Source: Jiangella sp. DSM 45060 (GTDB lineage Bacteria > Actinomycetota > Actinomycetes > Jiangellales > Jiangellaceae). Taken from it: a stretch of 64,000 nt of DNA. The stretch lies in assembly GCF_900105175.1 (NCBI RefSeq), contig NZ_LT629771.1, positions 7,421,958 to 7,485,957 on the forward strand, given 5' to 3'. The notes beneath the pieces were generated by a model. That model ran no database searches. It saw only the letters and a list, made by a program, of their open reading frames with translations, and was not told the DNA's origin. Both the position numbers and the translations under genes were made by a program. Positions 17,960 through 27,221 of the stretch are shown here, in pieces; position 1 is the first letter of the stretch; the number at the start of each line of letters is the position of its first letter.

Positions 17960-20481
17960 CCATGCGCGACATCGCCCGCAAGACCATCAAGGGACGCAAG
18001 GCCGGGTTCATCGGCGCGTTCCTCGCCGTCCTCCTCGCGTCGGTGCTGGTCACGTCGCTCGGTGTGCTGGTCGAGTCCGGCATCCGCGGCGGTCTGCCGC
18101 CGCAGCGCTACGCCGGCGCCGACGTCGTGGTCAGCGGCGTGCAGGCGCTCCCGGTGGCCGAAGACACCGACATCGCACTGCCCGAGCGGGTGCGACTGCC
18201 GGCCGACGTGGTCGACGCCGTGGCCGACGTGCCGGGGGTGGCCGAGGCGGCCGGCGACGTCAATGTCCCGGTCGGCGTGGTGGCCGACGGCGCCGTGGCA
18301 GAGCTGTCCCGCCCGGTCGTCGGGCACGGCTGGTCGGCGGCCGCGCTCGCACCGTTCACGGTCGACGGCGGCGACGGTCCGCGCCGCGACGACGAGGTGG
18401 CGCTCGACGCCGACCTCGCGTCGTCCCTGGGCGTCGCGGCCGGCGACCACGTCGAGCTGGCGGTCGGCGGGGTCGCGTCCGGCTACACGGTGAGCGGCCT
18501 GGTGTCGCGGCCGGGCGACGCGCGGGAGTCGGCGGTGTTCCTCACCGACGAGCGGGCCGGCGAACTGGCCGGGTCGGGTGGGCGGTGGGACGCCGTCGTG
18601 GTGGTCGCCGACGGCGGGGTGTCCGCCGGCGAGCTGGCCGGCCGCATCGCCGACGCCGTGCCCGACGTGCGCACTCACACCGGCGACGCCCGCGGTCACG
18701 TCGAGTTCCTCGACATCGGCCAGGCCCGCGGCGAACTGACGGTCATGGCGATGTCGCTGGCCGGCACCACGGTGCTCATCGCGATGTTCGTGGTGGCGGG
18801 CACGCTGGCGCTGTCGATCCAGCAGCGACGGCGCGAGTTCGCGCTGCTGCGTGCGGTCGGCGCGACGCGCGGGCAGGTCCGGCGGCTGGTCGGCGCCGAG
18901 GTCATGCTGCTGGCGGTCACGGCCGCGGTGCTCGGCGCCCTGCCCGGGTACCTGGTGGCGGCCGGGCTCGGGCGGGCGTTCGCCGGCACCGGTCTGCTGC
19001 CGGCCGACTTCCAGCTCGCGATGAGCCCACTGCCGGGGTTCGCGGCCATCGTGCTGTGCCTGGTCACGGCGCGGCTGGCGGGGTGGGTGGCGGCCAGGCG
19101 ACCGGCGCGGTTGAACCCCGTCGAGGCGCTGGGCGAGAGCGCTGTCGAGGAGCGGCGCCTCGGTGCGGGCCGGGTGGGTGCGGGGGCGCTGCTGGTCGTG
19201 CTCGGGCTGGCCGTGTCCGGCGTGCCCATGCTGGTGCCCGGCATGGTCGGCGTGGCCGCGGCGGCGGGTGGGGCGCTGCTGCTGGCCATCGGCGTGGCGC
19301 TGCTCGGGCCGCGGGTGCTGGGGGCGGCGGCCGGGCTGCTGGCCGCTCCGATCCGGCGGCTGTCGCCGGTGCACGGGTACCTGGCCACGGCGAACATGCG
19401 GGCCAACTCGCGCCGGCTGGCGGCGGCTGTCACGCCCATCGTGCTCGCGGTCGCGGTCGTGTCCGTCCAGCTGTTCAGCCAGAGCACGCTGGCGGCCGCG
19501 GCCGGACGGCAGACCGTCGACGGCGTCGTGGCCGACCACGTGATCACCGGGCGCGACGGCGGGGTGGGCGGGGCGGTCACCGACGAGCTGCGCCGCGAGC
19601 TGGGCGACGACGCCACCGTGACGCCGGTCGTGCACAGCCAGGTCATCGTCCGCTACACCGAGCTGGGCGACCCGGCCCAGGAGTCGTTCGCCGCGCAGGG
19701 GCTCGACCCCGCCGGACTCCACCGCACCCTCGACCTCGAGGTCCGCGACGGCGACCTCGGCGACCTCCGCGACGGCACGGTGGCGTTGAGCCGCAACGCC
19801 TCGGCCACGTTCGGCGCGTCCATCGGCGACACCGTCGAGATCGTGCTCGGCGACGGCACCGCCATCGAGCCCACGGTGGTCGCGGTCTACGGCCGTGGCC
19901 TCGGCTTCGGCGACGTCACCCTGCCGCATGACGAGCTGGCCGCGCACACGACGACCGGCCTCGACACCTGGGTACTCGTCGGCGGCGGCGACCCCGGCAC
20001 CGTCGCGCAGGTAGCGGCCGAGCACCCCGGCCTGGCCGCCGGCACCGGGTCCGACCTGTCCGCCGCCGGTTCGTCCGAGCGGTCCGCCGAGTCGTCGTCC
20101 AGCCTGGTGGCCATCCTCGCGCTGCTCGCGTACCTGGCGGTGTCGGTGGTGAACACGCTGGTCATGGCCACGGCCGAGCGCACGCGCGAGTTCGCCCTGC
20201 TCCGCCTGGCCGGCGCCGCCCGGCGACACGTGCTGGCCATGATGCGGGTCGAGGCCGCGGTCATCGTCGCGGTGTCGGTGGTGGTCGGGCTGCTGGTGGC
20301 GCTGCCCCCGCTGGTCGGCGTCAGCATTGGGCTCACGGAGTCGCCGCTGCCGTCGATCTCACCGGCCGGCTTCGGTGGCATCGTCCTCGCGACCGCCCTG
20401 CTCGGCTTCCTCGCCATCGGCGTTCCTGCCCGCGCGGCGCTGCGCCTCCGCCCGGTCGACGCCATCGGCCTGCGGGAGTGA
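17956..20481 (+). CDS. ABC transporter permease, FtsX/MacB family
   Basis: The product is about 840 residues long. The start is either GTG at 17956, which overlaps the ATPase stop as GTGA, or ATG at 17962. It has an N-terminal membrane helix, an extracellular MacB-like domain (about 45-245), three helices of a first FtsX domain (about 260-390; RRREFALLRAVGATRGQVRRL), a central hydrophobic pair, a second extracellular domain (about 500-690) and a second FtsX domain (700-830; TREFALLRLAGAARRHVLAM). This duplicated layout is usual for actinomycete exporters paired with one ATPase. The substrate is unknown. Confidence 0.93.
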   Translation: MTMRDIARKTIKGRKAGFIGAFLAVLLASVLVTSLGVLVESGIRGGLPPQRYAGADVVVSGVQALPVAEDTDIALPERVRLPADVVDAVADVPGVAEAAGDVNVPVGVVADGAVAELSRPVVGHGWSAAALAPFTVDGGDGPRRDDEVALDADLASSLGVAAGDHVELAVGGVASGYTVSGLVSRPGDARESAVFLTDERAGELAGSGGRWDAVVVVADGGVSAGELAGRIADAVPDVRTHTGDARGHVEFLDIGQARGELTVMAMSLAGTTVLIAMFVVAGTLALSIQQRRREFALLRAVGATRGQVRRLVGAEVMLLAVTAAVLGALPGYLVAAGLGRAFAGTGLLPADFQLAMSPLPGFAAIVLCLVTARLAGWVAARRPARLNPVEALGESAVEERRLGAGRVGAGALLVVLGLAVSGVPMLVPGMVGVAAAAGGALLLAIGVALLGPRVLGAAAGLLAAPIRRLSPVHGYLATANMRANSRRLAAAVTPIVLAVAVVSVQLFSQSTLAAAAGRQTVDGVVADHVITGRDGGVGGAVTDELRRELGDDATVTPVVHSQVIVRYTELGDPAQESFAAQGLDPAGLHRTLDLEVRDGDLGDLRDGTVALSRNASATFGASIGDTVEIVLGDGTAIEPTVVAVYGRGLGFGDVTLPHDELAAHTTTGLDTWVLVGGGDPGTVAQVAAEHPGLAAGTGSDLSAAGSSERSAESSSSLVAILALLAYLAVSVVNTLVMATAERTREFALLRLAGAARRHVLAMMRVEAAVIVAVSVVVGLLVALPPLVGVSIGLTESPLPSISPAGFGGIVLATALLGFLAIGVPARAALRLRPVDAIGLRE

Positions 20482-20487
20482 CGGTCG

Positions 20488-20510
20488 CCGGCCGGGGGCC
20501 CGCCGGCCGG
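20488..20510 (+). terminator. Hairpin after the ABC permease gene
   Basis: CCGGCCGG at both ends encloses a 7-nt loop, a perfect 8-bp stem starting 7 bp after the stop codon. No T-tract follows. Confidence 0.5.
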
Positions 20511-20620
20511 ACCCCGGCGTGGGGTCATGGTGTGGAGCGTGGTGACAGGAACGCCAACTATTGGCGCTCCTGTCCCGCGCGCTGCTGCGGCCACCGCCCG
20601 TGCTGCAGCCGTGCCCGCCC

Positions 20621-20704
20621 CGCGCTGTGGCCACCCGCCACCGCGGTCGCCGGGTCCGACCTCGCGCTGTGGCCACCCGCCACCGCGGTCGCCGGGTCCG
20701 ACCT
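20621..20704 (+). repeat. 42-bp tandem repeat, two units
   Basis: Two exact units start at 20621 and 20663, with a partial third after 20705. They sit between the ABC permease gene and the IS element in a gene-free stretch (20482-20809) made almost entirely of low-complexity GC-rich repeats. Confidence 0.85.
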
Positions 20705-20739
20705 CGCGCCGCCGCAGTGACCGGCCCCCGCGCTGCCGC

Positions 20740-20809
20740 CCCGCGCTGCCGCTGTGAGCGGCCCTGCGCTGCGGCCGTGTCCGGCCTCGCGCTGCCGCTG
20801 TGAGCGGCC
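20740..20809 (+). repeat. Left remnant of the 46-bp tandem array
   Basis: About one and a half units of the same 46-bp repeat that continues after the IS (GCTGCCGCTGTGAGCGGCC words). The array is interrupted at GAGCGGCC by the inserted element. Confidence 0.85.
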
Positions 20810-22230
20810 GGTGACGTCCCTTGGCGTGGTGGAGTTCCCGGCCCGCTTGAGCGTCGTCGTGTCGACGGTGGCGTAGGGCGGCCATCGTGCGACGGTCAGT
20901 GAGACCTGACTAGGGATCTCACGAGAGGACACGAACGCACGATGGCCTTGGACCATGCTGCCCTACTTGAGGTGCTCGAGGCGATGCGGGCCGCTGACGT
21001 GGACGATCGGGTTCGCACCGCGGCGCAGGCGATGTATCAGGCGTTGATCGAGGCCGAGGCGACGGCGGTGATCGGCGCCGGTCCGTGGGAACGCAGCGCG
21101 GATCGGACCGCGCACCGCAACGGCTCGCGACCGCGGACCCTGTCGACCACGGCCGGGGATCTGGAGTTGCGCATTCCCAAGTTGCGCACCGGGTCGTTCT
21201 TCCCCTCCCTGTTGGAGCGGCGCCGCCGAGTCGACCAGGCGTTGTTCGCCGTGATCATGGAGGCCTACCTGCACGGGGTGTCGACCCGCAAGGTCGACGA
21301 CCTGGTCAAGGCGCTGGGCGCGGACAGCGGGATCTCCAAGTCGGAGGTGTCGCGGATCTGCGCCGACCTCGACGCCGAGGTCTCCAGCTTCCGGGACCGG
21401 TCGCTGGCCGATCAGGCCTATCCGTACGTGTTCCTCGACGCCACCTACTGCAAGGCTCGGGTGAACCGCCGCGTGGTGTCCCAGGCGGTGGTCATCGCCA
21501 CCGGCGTCACCGCCGACGGGCGCCGCGAGGTGCTCGGATTCGACGTCGGTGACAGCGAGGACGGCGCGTTCTGGACCGCGTTCCTGCGCTCGTTGAAGGC
21601 CCGCGGGCTGGGCGGTGTCCAGCTGGTCATCTCCGACGCCCACACCGGCCTCAAGCACGCCATCGCCTCGGTCCTGCTCGGGGCGGCCTGGCAGCGCTGC
21701 CGGGTGCACTTCCTACGCAACGTGCTCGCCCAGGTCCCCAAGGGCAACGCCGAGATGGTGGCCGCAGCGATCCGCACCATCTTCGCCCAGCCCGACGCCG
21801 AGCACGTGCACGAGCAGTTCGACGTCATCGCCACCATGCTCGGCCGGCAACTACCCAAGGTCGAACAGATGCTGCGCGACGCCAGTAACGATCTCCTCGC
21901 GTTCACCGCGTTCCCGATCAGTCACTGGAAGAAGATCTGGTCCACCAACCCGCTGGAACGGCTGAACAAGGAGGTCAAACGCCGCACCGACGTCGTCGGA
22001 GTGTTCCCCAACCCCGCCGCCCTGCTCCGCCTGGCCGGCGCTGTCCTGGTGGAGGCCCACGATGAATGGCAGGTCGCCGCCGAACGCCGCTACCTCTCCG
22101 AAGCCTCCATGGCGCTACTCACCACACCCACCACCAAGGAGGTGGCCAAACCCGAACTCATGACGGCATGATCTAACCCACTGACCCCGCACAGTGGTCG
22201 AAGAACTCCACCTCTCAGCGGGACGTCACC
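20810..22230 (+). mobile_element. IS256-family insertion sequence, copy 1
   Basis: The 1421-bp element has imperfect terminal inverted repeats starting GGTGACGTCCC and ending GGGACGTCACC, with a further GTGGAGTTC/GAACTCCAC block inside. Flanking 8-mers GAGCGGCC (20802-20809) and GACCGGCC (22231-22238) are a target duplication with one mismatch; 8-9 bp duplications are usual for IS256. It carries a single transposase gene. It is inserted inside a 46-bp tandem array, and a near-identical element in the opposite orientation lies at 54684-56105. Confidence 0.93.
20942..22171 (+). CDS. IS256-family (Mutator) transposase
   Basis: The 409-residue transposase is full length for the family. Visible catalytic landmarks are the first Asp in FLDATYCKARVN, the second Asp in ISDAHTGLKHA and the Glu in STNPLERLNKEVKRR, with the CxxH-type segment RCRVHFLRNVL between them. 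The frame is intact, so the element may be active. The second copy in this window differs at scattered residues, for example NNAF versus KDDL near the C-terminal third and one extra residue near the end. Confidence 0.96.
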   Translation: MALDHAALLEVLEAMRAADVDDRVRTAAQAMYQALIEAEATAVIGAGPWERSADRTAHRNGSRPRTLSTTAGDLELRIPKLRTGSFFPSLLERRRRVDQALFAVIMEAYLHGVSTRKVDDLVKALGADSGISKSEVSRICADLDAEVSSFRDRSLADQAYPYVFLDATYCKARVNRRVVSQAVVIATGVTADGRREVLGFDVGDSEDGAFWTAFLRSLKARGLGGVQLVISDAHTGLKHAIASVLLGAAWQRCRVHFLRNVLAQVPKGNAEMVAAAIRTIFAQPDAEHVHEQFDVIATMLGRQLPKVEQMLRDASNDLLAFTAFPISHWKKIWSTNPLERLNKEVKRRTDVVGVFPNPAALLRLAGAVLVEAHDEWQVAAERRYLSEASMALLTTPTTKEVAKPELMTA

Positions 22231-22490
22231 GACCGGCCCTGCGCTGCGGCCGTGTCCGGCCTCGCGCTGCCGCTGTGAGCGGCCCTGCGCTGCGGCCGTG
22301 TCCGGCCTCGCGCTGCCGCTGTGAGCGGCCCTGCGCTGCGGCCGTGTCCGGCCTCGCGCTGCCGCTGTGAGCGGCCCTGCGCTGCGGCCGTGTCCGGCCT
22401 CGCGCTGCCGCTGTGAGCGGCCCTGCGCTGCGGCCGTGTCCGGCCTCGCGCTGCCGCTGTGAGCGGCCCCGTGCTGCGGCCGTGCCCGGC
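22231..22490 (+). repeat. 46-bp tandem array, right part
   Basis: About five and a half units with period 46 (GTGAGCGGCC recurs at 22275, 22321, 22367, 22413 and 22459). Units are nearly identical until the last, which drifts. The minus strand gives a repetitive Arg/Ala-rich frame, judged non-coding. The gap between the transposase and mshD (22172-22555) holds only this array and the IS end. Confidence 0.9.
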
Positions 22491-22555
22491 CTAGCGTCGC
22501 GGCCACCCATTCCGCCCCGTCATGGCCGGGCGAGTGGTCCGGGGCCCCGGAGCAC

Positions 22556-23494
22556 TCAGTCGCGGCGGTAGGCCACGTCGATGGCGTGGCGGGTGAAGCC
22601 CTCACGCTCGTACAGGCGCACGGCGGCGGTGTTGTCGCCCTCGACGTACAGGGTCACGGTGCGCACGCCGGCGACGTCGGCCAGGTGGCGCAGTCCGGCG
22701 ATGGTCAGTGCGCCGCCCAGCCCGCGGCCGTGCGCCGACGGCGCGACACCGAGGACGTAGACCTCGCCGATCGGTTCGTCGACGCCGCCTGGATCACTCG
22801 ACTCCGGCCCTCGACGGGAAAGCGTGTCTCGGCCCGGGTTGGGGTCGTGCGCGTGCACCTTCGTCCAGTGGAAGCCGAGCACCCGGTCGTCGGCGTCGAC
22901 GGCGAGGAGGAAGCCGGCCGGGTCGAAGTCGGGCGCCGACTCGGCCGCCGCGATGTCGTCGAGGGTCTGGCCGCCCTGTTCCGGGTGCCAGTCGAACGCG
23001 GCGTTGTTGACCTCCAGCCAGGCGGCCTCGTCCTGGCCGACGACGAACGGGCGCAGCCGCACGCCGTCGGGCAGCACCGGTTCCGGCAGCTCGCCGGGCG
23101 CGATCCGGCGGCGCAGCTGCAGCAGCTCGCGGGCCCGCACGAGCCCGTGCCGCCGAGCCAGCGCCGCGGCCGCCGGGTGATCGCCGTGCGACCACAGCCA
23201 CAGCTCACCGGGGATGAAGTCGAGGAGGTCGTTGAGCAGGGCGCCACCCACCCCGAGTCCTCGATGCTCGGGGTCGACGACCAGCTCGGCGGCCAGCCGG
23301 TCGCCTTGGACGGCGGCGTAGGCGGCGCCCATGAGGCGGTCGCCGGCGTGAACGGCCAGTGCCGCCGTTGTCGCACCGGAGCGGGCGGCCGGGAAGAGGT
23401 CGTCGGAGAAGGGGGACACGCCGTCGGCGGCGCGGGCCCGGTCGGCCAGCGCCGTGACCTCGGCCAGCTCCGCTGCCGTGAACGTCGTCGCCAC
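22556..23494 (-). CDS. mshD: Mycothiol synthase
   Basis: The 312-residue protein has two GNAT domains. The N-terminal one (about 1-140; VVDPEHRGLGVGGALL) is degenerate, and the C-terminal one (about 150-310) has the full acetyl-CoA motif LGVAPSAHGRGLGGALT. It acetylates Cys-GlcN-Ins to mycothiol, the last step of biosynthesis of the main actinobacterial thiol. The start is GTG at 23494. It follows glnR in the same direction, as in the mycobacterial glnR-mshD pair. Confidence 0.95.
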   Translation of the reverse strand: MATTFTAAELAEVTALADRARAADGVSPFSDDLFPAARSGATTAALAVHAGDRLMGAAYAAVQGDRLAAELVVDPEHRGLGVGGALLNDLLDFIPGELWLWSHGDHPAAAALARRHGLVRARELLQLRRRIAPGELPEPVLPDGVRLRPFVVGQDEAAWLEVNNAAFDWHPEQGGQTLDDIAAAESAPDFDPAGFLLAVDADDRVLGFHWTKVHAHDPNPGRDTLSRRGPESSDPGGVDEPIGEVYVLGVAPSAHGRGLGGALTIAGLRHLADVAGVRTVTLYVEGDNTAAVRLYEREGFTRHAIDVAYRRD

Positions 23495-23587
23495 GGCAGC
23501 GACCCTACCGGCCAGCCGAGCAGCCAGCCGGACCGGCGGCCGAACAGCAGCCGGCCGGTTGCCGCAGCCGAGCAGCGCAGCCGGGCG

Positions 23588-24352
23588 TCAGTCGGACAGG
23601 GTGATGCTCATGCCGCCACGGTCAGAGGCGATGTCGTCCTCAGGGAGCGGGACGTCCGCCGGGGGACGGCCGGAGCGGCCCTGCTGAGGTGGGACGAACC
23701 GGTAGCCGACGTTGCGGACGGTGCCAATGAGCGATTCGTAGTCGGCGCCGAGCTTCGCCCGCAACCGCCGCACATGGACGTCGACCGTGCGGGTACCACC
23801 GAAGTAGTCGTACCCCCATACCTCTTGGAGGAGCTGAGCGCGGGTGAAGACGCGGCCCGGATGCTGAGCGAGGAACTTGAGCAGCTCGAACTCCTTGTAG
23901 GTGAGGTCGAGCGTGCGGCGCGCCACCTTCGCGGTGTACGTGGCTTCGTCGATGAGGAGGTCGCCGGAGCGGATCTCGTCGGGCGCGTCGTCGCCGGCGG
24001 CGGCCAGCCGGCCCTGCGCGAGCCGAAGCCGCGCCTCGACCTCGGCCGGGCCCGCGGAGTCGAGCAGGACGTCGTCGATGCCCCATTCGGCGGTGACGGC
24101 GGCCAGCCCGCCCTCGGTGACGATGGCCATCAGCGGGACATCGACCCCGGTGGTGCGGATGAGGCGGGTGAGACCGCGCGCCTGGGAGAGGTCGCGGCGG
24201 GCGTCGACGGCGACGACGTCACCCGTGGGCGCGTCGACCAGCGCGGACGCCTCGGCGGGCAGCACCCGGACGTCGTGCAGAAGGAAGCCGAGGGCGGGCA
24301 GCACCTCGGCCGACGACTGCAGGGAATTGGTCAGCAGGACGATGGTTGCCAT
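23588..24352 (-). CDS. glnR: Nitrogen regulator GlnR (OmpR-type)
   Basis: The ATG at 24352 with GGAGG 6-7 nt upstream gives 254 residues starting [12 protein letters not shown], the typical GlnR N-terminus; upstream frame extension is spurious. Residues 1-115 form an atypical receiver ([21 protein letters not shown] is highly GlnR-specific). Residues about 135-230 form a winged helix with [18 protein letters not shown] and [14 protein letters not shown]. GlnR controls glutamine synthetase, ammonium and nitrate genes and is usually an orphan regulator without a paired kinase, as here. The C-terminal tail is short and acidic. Confidence 0.95.
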   Translation of the reverse strand: MATIVLLTNSLQSSAEVLPALGFLLHDVRVLPAEASALVDAPTGDVVAVDARRDLSQARGLTRLIRTTGVDVPLMAIVTEGGLAAVTAEWGIDDVLLDSAGPAEVEARLRLAQGRLAAAGDDAPDEIRSGDLLIDEATYTAKVARRTLDLTYKEFELLKFLAQHPGRVFTRAQLLQEVWGYDYFGGTRTVDVHVRRLRAKLGADYESLIGTVRNVGYRFVPPQQGRSGRPPADVPLPEDDIASDRGGMSITLSD

Positions 24353-24443
24353 GTCGCGACCTCCAGTCGGCCGGGGCCGGTGAACGCAGAAGGGACCTGC
24401 CGGCGTCATCGCCCAGGTCCCTTGGTGAGAGAGAATAGCTGAT

Positions 24444-25277
24444 ATGCCGGACCTCGACACTCCCGGGGCAGCCGCCGCCGCACCCCGGCCGGACGCACGC
24501 CCGCAACGCACCGGACACTCGCGCCGCCTGCAGGCCGCCGACGGCACGTTGCTGCACGCCCGCTACTTCCCCCGCCGCGACGGCGTCGCCGGCGACCTCG
24601 CCGTGGTCGTCGCGCACGGCTTCACGCAGAGCTCGCACAGCCCGCAGATGAAACGCATCTCGAACTGGCTCAGCGAGCACGCCTCCGTCGTCCTGCTCGA
24701 CCTGCGCGGGCACGGCCGGTCGCGCGGGCACTCGACGCTGGGCTGGCGCGAGGTCCTCGACATGGACGCCGCCGTCAGTTGGGCGCGCGCCCTCGGCTAC
24801 CGGCGGGTGGCGACGCTCGGGTTCTCGCTCGGCTCGGCGGTCGCGGTGCGTCACGGCGCACTGCACCGCGGTGTCGGCGCCGTGGCCGCCGTCAGCGTCC
24901 CTGGTGAGTGGCATTACCGCGGCACCGCCGCCATGCGCACGCTGCTGCGGCTCATCCTCACCAAGCCGGGCCGCGGGTTGCTGCGGCTGCTGCGCCGCAC
25001 TCGGGTCTCGCCGTCCGGCTGGTCCACACCCGACCCCATCGACGCGCGGGCGGCGGCCGCCGAGCTGGACGTCCCGCTGCTGGTCGTGCACGGCGACGAG
25101 GACGGCTACTTCCCGGTACACCACGCCTGGCAGGTGCACGCCGCCGCGCCGTCCGGCTCACTCTGGCTGGAACGCGGCTTCGGCCACGCCGAGGCCGGCG
25201 CCACCGAGTCGCTGGTGACGCGCATCGGCGCCTGGCTCGACGAGCACACCGTCGCGGTCGACCCCGTGCGGGCATGA
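24444..25277 (+). CDS. Alpha/beta hydrolase
   Basis: The 277-residue protein has an alpha/beta-hydrolase fold. It shows the oxyanion region VVAHGFTQ, the nucleophile elbow GFSLGS (Ser in G-x-S-x-G), an acid region [12 protein letters not shown] and a C-terminal His in GFGHAEAG. The N-terminal 30 residues are Ala/Pro/Arg-rich. It is divergent from glnR across 91 bp and runs toward the MoaD-like gene. The substrate cannot be told from sequence. Confidence 0.88.
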   Translation: MPDLDTPGAAAAAPRPDARPQRTGHSRRLQAADGTLLHARYFPRRDGVAGDLAVVVAHGFTQSSHSPQMKRISNWLSEHASVVLLDLRGHGRSRGHSTLGWREVLDMDAAVSWARALGYRRVATLGFSLGSAVAVRHGALHRGVGAVAAVSVPGEWHYRGTAAMRTLLRLILTKPGRGLLRLLRRTRVSPSGWSTPDPIDARAAAAELDVPLLVVHGDEDGYFPVHHAWQVHAAAPSGSLWLERGFGHAEAGATESLVTRIGAWLDEHTVAVDPVRA

Positions 25278-25325
25278 TGGTCTGATGGCGAACGTGACGC
25301 TGCGGTTCCCTGACGTGAGGTCCTC

Positions 25326-25601
25326 ATGGCGAAGGTGACGCTGCGTTACTGGGCCGCTCTCCGCGCGGCGGCAGGCATCCCCGAGGAGGTCGTCGACGCC
25401 GGCACGCTCGCCGAGGCGCTGGCGGCGGCTCGGTCGGCGCACAGCGGGTCGCCGCGCTTCGCCGCCGTCCTCGACATCTGCGCCGTCGTCGTCGACGGCA
25501 CCCCGGCCGGGTCGCGCGATCCGGCGGGCATCGTCCTGCACGACGGCTCAGCGGTCGAGCTGCTCCCACCCTTCGCCGGCGGGAGCAGCCCGGACCGCTG
25601 A
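25326..25601 (+). CDS. MoaD/ThiS-family sulfur carrier protein
   Basis: The 91-residue beta-grasp protein starts MAKVTLRYWAALRAAAG, typical of MoaD. MoaD, ThiS and CysO normally end exactly in Gly-Gly, which is adenylated and thiocarboxylated. Here the sequence continues five residues (SSPDR) past the diglycine in PPFAGGSSPDR, so the tail would have to be removed, as JAMM proteases do for some carriers, or the protein is not a standard carrier. An imperfect copy of its first 21 bases lies 41 bp upstream. It is close to sulfurtransferase and thioredoxin genes. Confidence 0.85.
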   Translation: MAKVTLRYWAALRAAAGIPEEVVDAGTLAEALAAARSAHSGSPRFAAVLDICAVVVDGTPAGSRDPAGIVLHDGSAVELLPPFAGGSSPDR

Positions 25602-25614
25602 GCGGCGACGCTCG

Positions 25615-27027
25615 TCAGCCGTCGGTGCGCGGGCCGCCGACCAGGTACGACGGGTCGCCCACGGCGCCCTCGATGGTCGCCAGGCCGAACTCGCCGTCGA
25701 CGATGTCGAACGACTGGCGCGGCGGGTCGATCGCCTTCGCCGCCGCGCTGGCGAGGTCGACGGTCAGCGTGCCGTTCTCGGTGGCGCCGAAGACCGTCGA
25801 GTCGTCGATCGCGGACCCCTGGATCGCGAAGTCCGCCGCGACCGGGGTGACCGCGCCGGCCTCGACGTCGAGGACCAGCCCCCCTTGCGACCAGCCCGTG
25901 AACAGGCGCGCTCCGTCGGGGGAGAGCAGCGCGCCGGCGCCCTCCAGGCGGCCGGAGTCGGCGATGATCGGCTGCGCACCGGCGAGGTCGGCGGCCGAGG
26001 GCGTGGCCGGCTCGTGCGTGGCGGCGTCCAGCCAGGTGGCCTCGAAGGCCGTGGCATTCTCGTCCGTCGCGGCGATGGTCAGCAGGTACGAGCCGACCAG
26101 CATCGTCATGTGGTTCGGTCCCTCGGCGAACAGGAGGTCCTCCTCGTTCGGCGTCGACGTGACGGTGTTCCACGCCTCGGCGCCGTCGAACGTGCGGGCC
26201 AGCCAGCCGACGTAGGTGTCGCCGTTCTCCGAGATCTCATAGGCGATGCCGCGGACGTAGGAGATCATCAGGTCACCGGAGACGCCGGCGAAGTACTCGT
26301 CCAGGTCGTACGCGCCGACGACCATCGGCTCGGGGTCGCGGTTGACCGGGACGAATTCGGTGGCGCCCGGCTTCAGGAGGAAGTCGCCGGCCAGCACGCC
26401 CTGATCGGTCCAGAACACCTCGGTGTGCGGGTTCTCGCCCTGCGGGACGGTGATGTGCACCTCGGCCGGGAAGGACGGGTCGGCGCTGCCGGCGTCGCCA
26501 CCCTCGTCACCACCGGCGTCGGCCGGCCAGGCGAGGTAGCCCCACGCCGTCGACGCCTCGGTGACCGCGTCGCCGGCGTTGTCCTCGGTGACGATGACGG
26601 CGACGCCGGGGCCGCCGTCGACCTCGGTCGCCCGCAGCGCCGACACCTGGCCCGGCAGCACCTCCGACTTCCATAGCCGCTCGCCCGTCTCGGCGTCCAG
26701 CGCGAGGATGTGGCGGTCCGTCGTCGGGTCCGACGCGTCGGGCTCGAGGGCGAACACGGTGCCGTCGATCAACGTCGGGCGCTCCAGGCCCTCGTGCGAC
26801 CAGCAGTTGTCCGGGTCCAGGCCCTCGGGCAGTTCAGCGCCGATCTCCGGCGGGCAGCTGAACTCGGGTGTGGTCTCCTCCGGCGTGGACGGTTCGTCCG
26901 ACGGCTCCTCGCTCGGCGCCTCGGTGCTGGTCTCCTCGGCCGACGGCTCCGAGTCGTCGCCGCACGCCGTCAGGGCGACCGCGGCGACGGCCAGGAGCGC
27001 TGTGACCCGGCCGCGAATGTTCCTCAT
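25615..27027 (-). CDS. Lipoprotein with PQQ-like beta-propeller
   Basis: The 470-residue protein has a signal peptide and lipobox (VALTAC, Cys at about 21), then a Glu/Ser/Thr/Pro-rich linker to about residue 50. The body contains beta-propeller-type repeats such as HILALDAETGERLWKSEV, the hallmark of PQQ/BamB-like blades. No catalytic motif is visible. It may be a surface-exposed binding or scaffolding protein. It converges with the MoaD-like gene (13-bp gap). Confidence 0.8.
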   Translation of the reverse strand: MRNIRGRVTALLAVAAVALTACGDDSEPSAEETSTEAPSEEPSDEPSTPEETTPEFSCPPEIGAELPEGLDPDNCWSHEGLERPTLIDGTVFALEPDASDPTTDRHILALDAETGERLWKSEVLPGQVSALRATEVDGGPGVAVIVTEDNAGDAVTEASTAWGYLAWPADAGGDEGGDAGSADPSFPAEVHITVPQGENPHTEVFWTDQGVLAGDFLLKPGATEFVPVNRDPEPMVVGAYDLDEYFAGVSGDLMISYVRGIAYEISENGDTYVGWLARTFDGAEAWNTVTSTPNEEDLLFAEGPNHMTMLVGSYLLTIAATDENATAFEATWLDAATHEPATPSAADLAGAQPIIADSGRLEGAGALLSPDGARLFTGWSQGGLVLDVEAGAVTPVAADFAIQGSAIDDSTVFGATENGTLTVDLASAAAKAIDPPRQSFDIVDGEFGLATIEGAVGDPSYLVGGPRTDG

Positions 27028-27221
27028 GTCCAGTGGATCCTCTCGAACGAGCTGCGCGGTGTGCCCGGTGACGTAAAACGATGTGCCAAATACCGTAGAG
27101 GACCGGGTCGCGTCCAGTGGGCGAGACCGAGATCACGCCGTGCCTCGGGGGCAGCCGGACTGTTGTGGAGTTGTTGTCATTTCGGCGCGGGTGGGCGGTC
27201 CGCGTCTGCAAGCATTCAAAG

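Noticed and set aside
22231..22490. CRISPR array
   Set aside because: Units are contiguous and identical with no unique spacers, and no cas genes are present.
22226..22510. Repetitive Arg/Ala/Gln-rich open frames in the 46-bp array
   Set aside because: Stop-free because of GC richness; no ribosome site, and 46 is not a multiple of 3, so the frames cannot hold a true peptide repeat.
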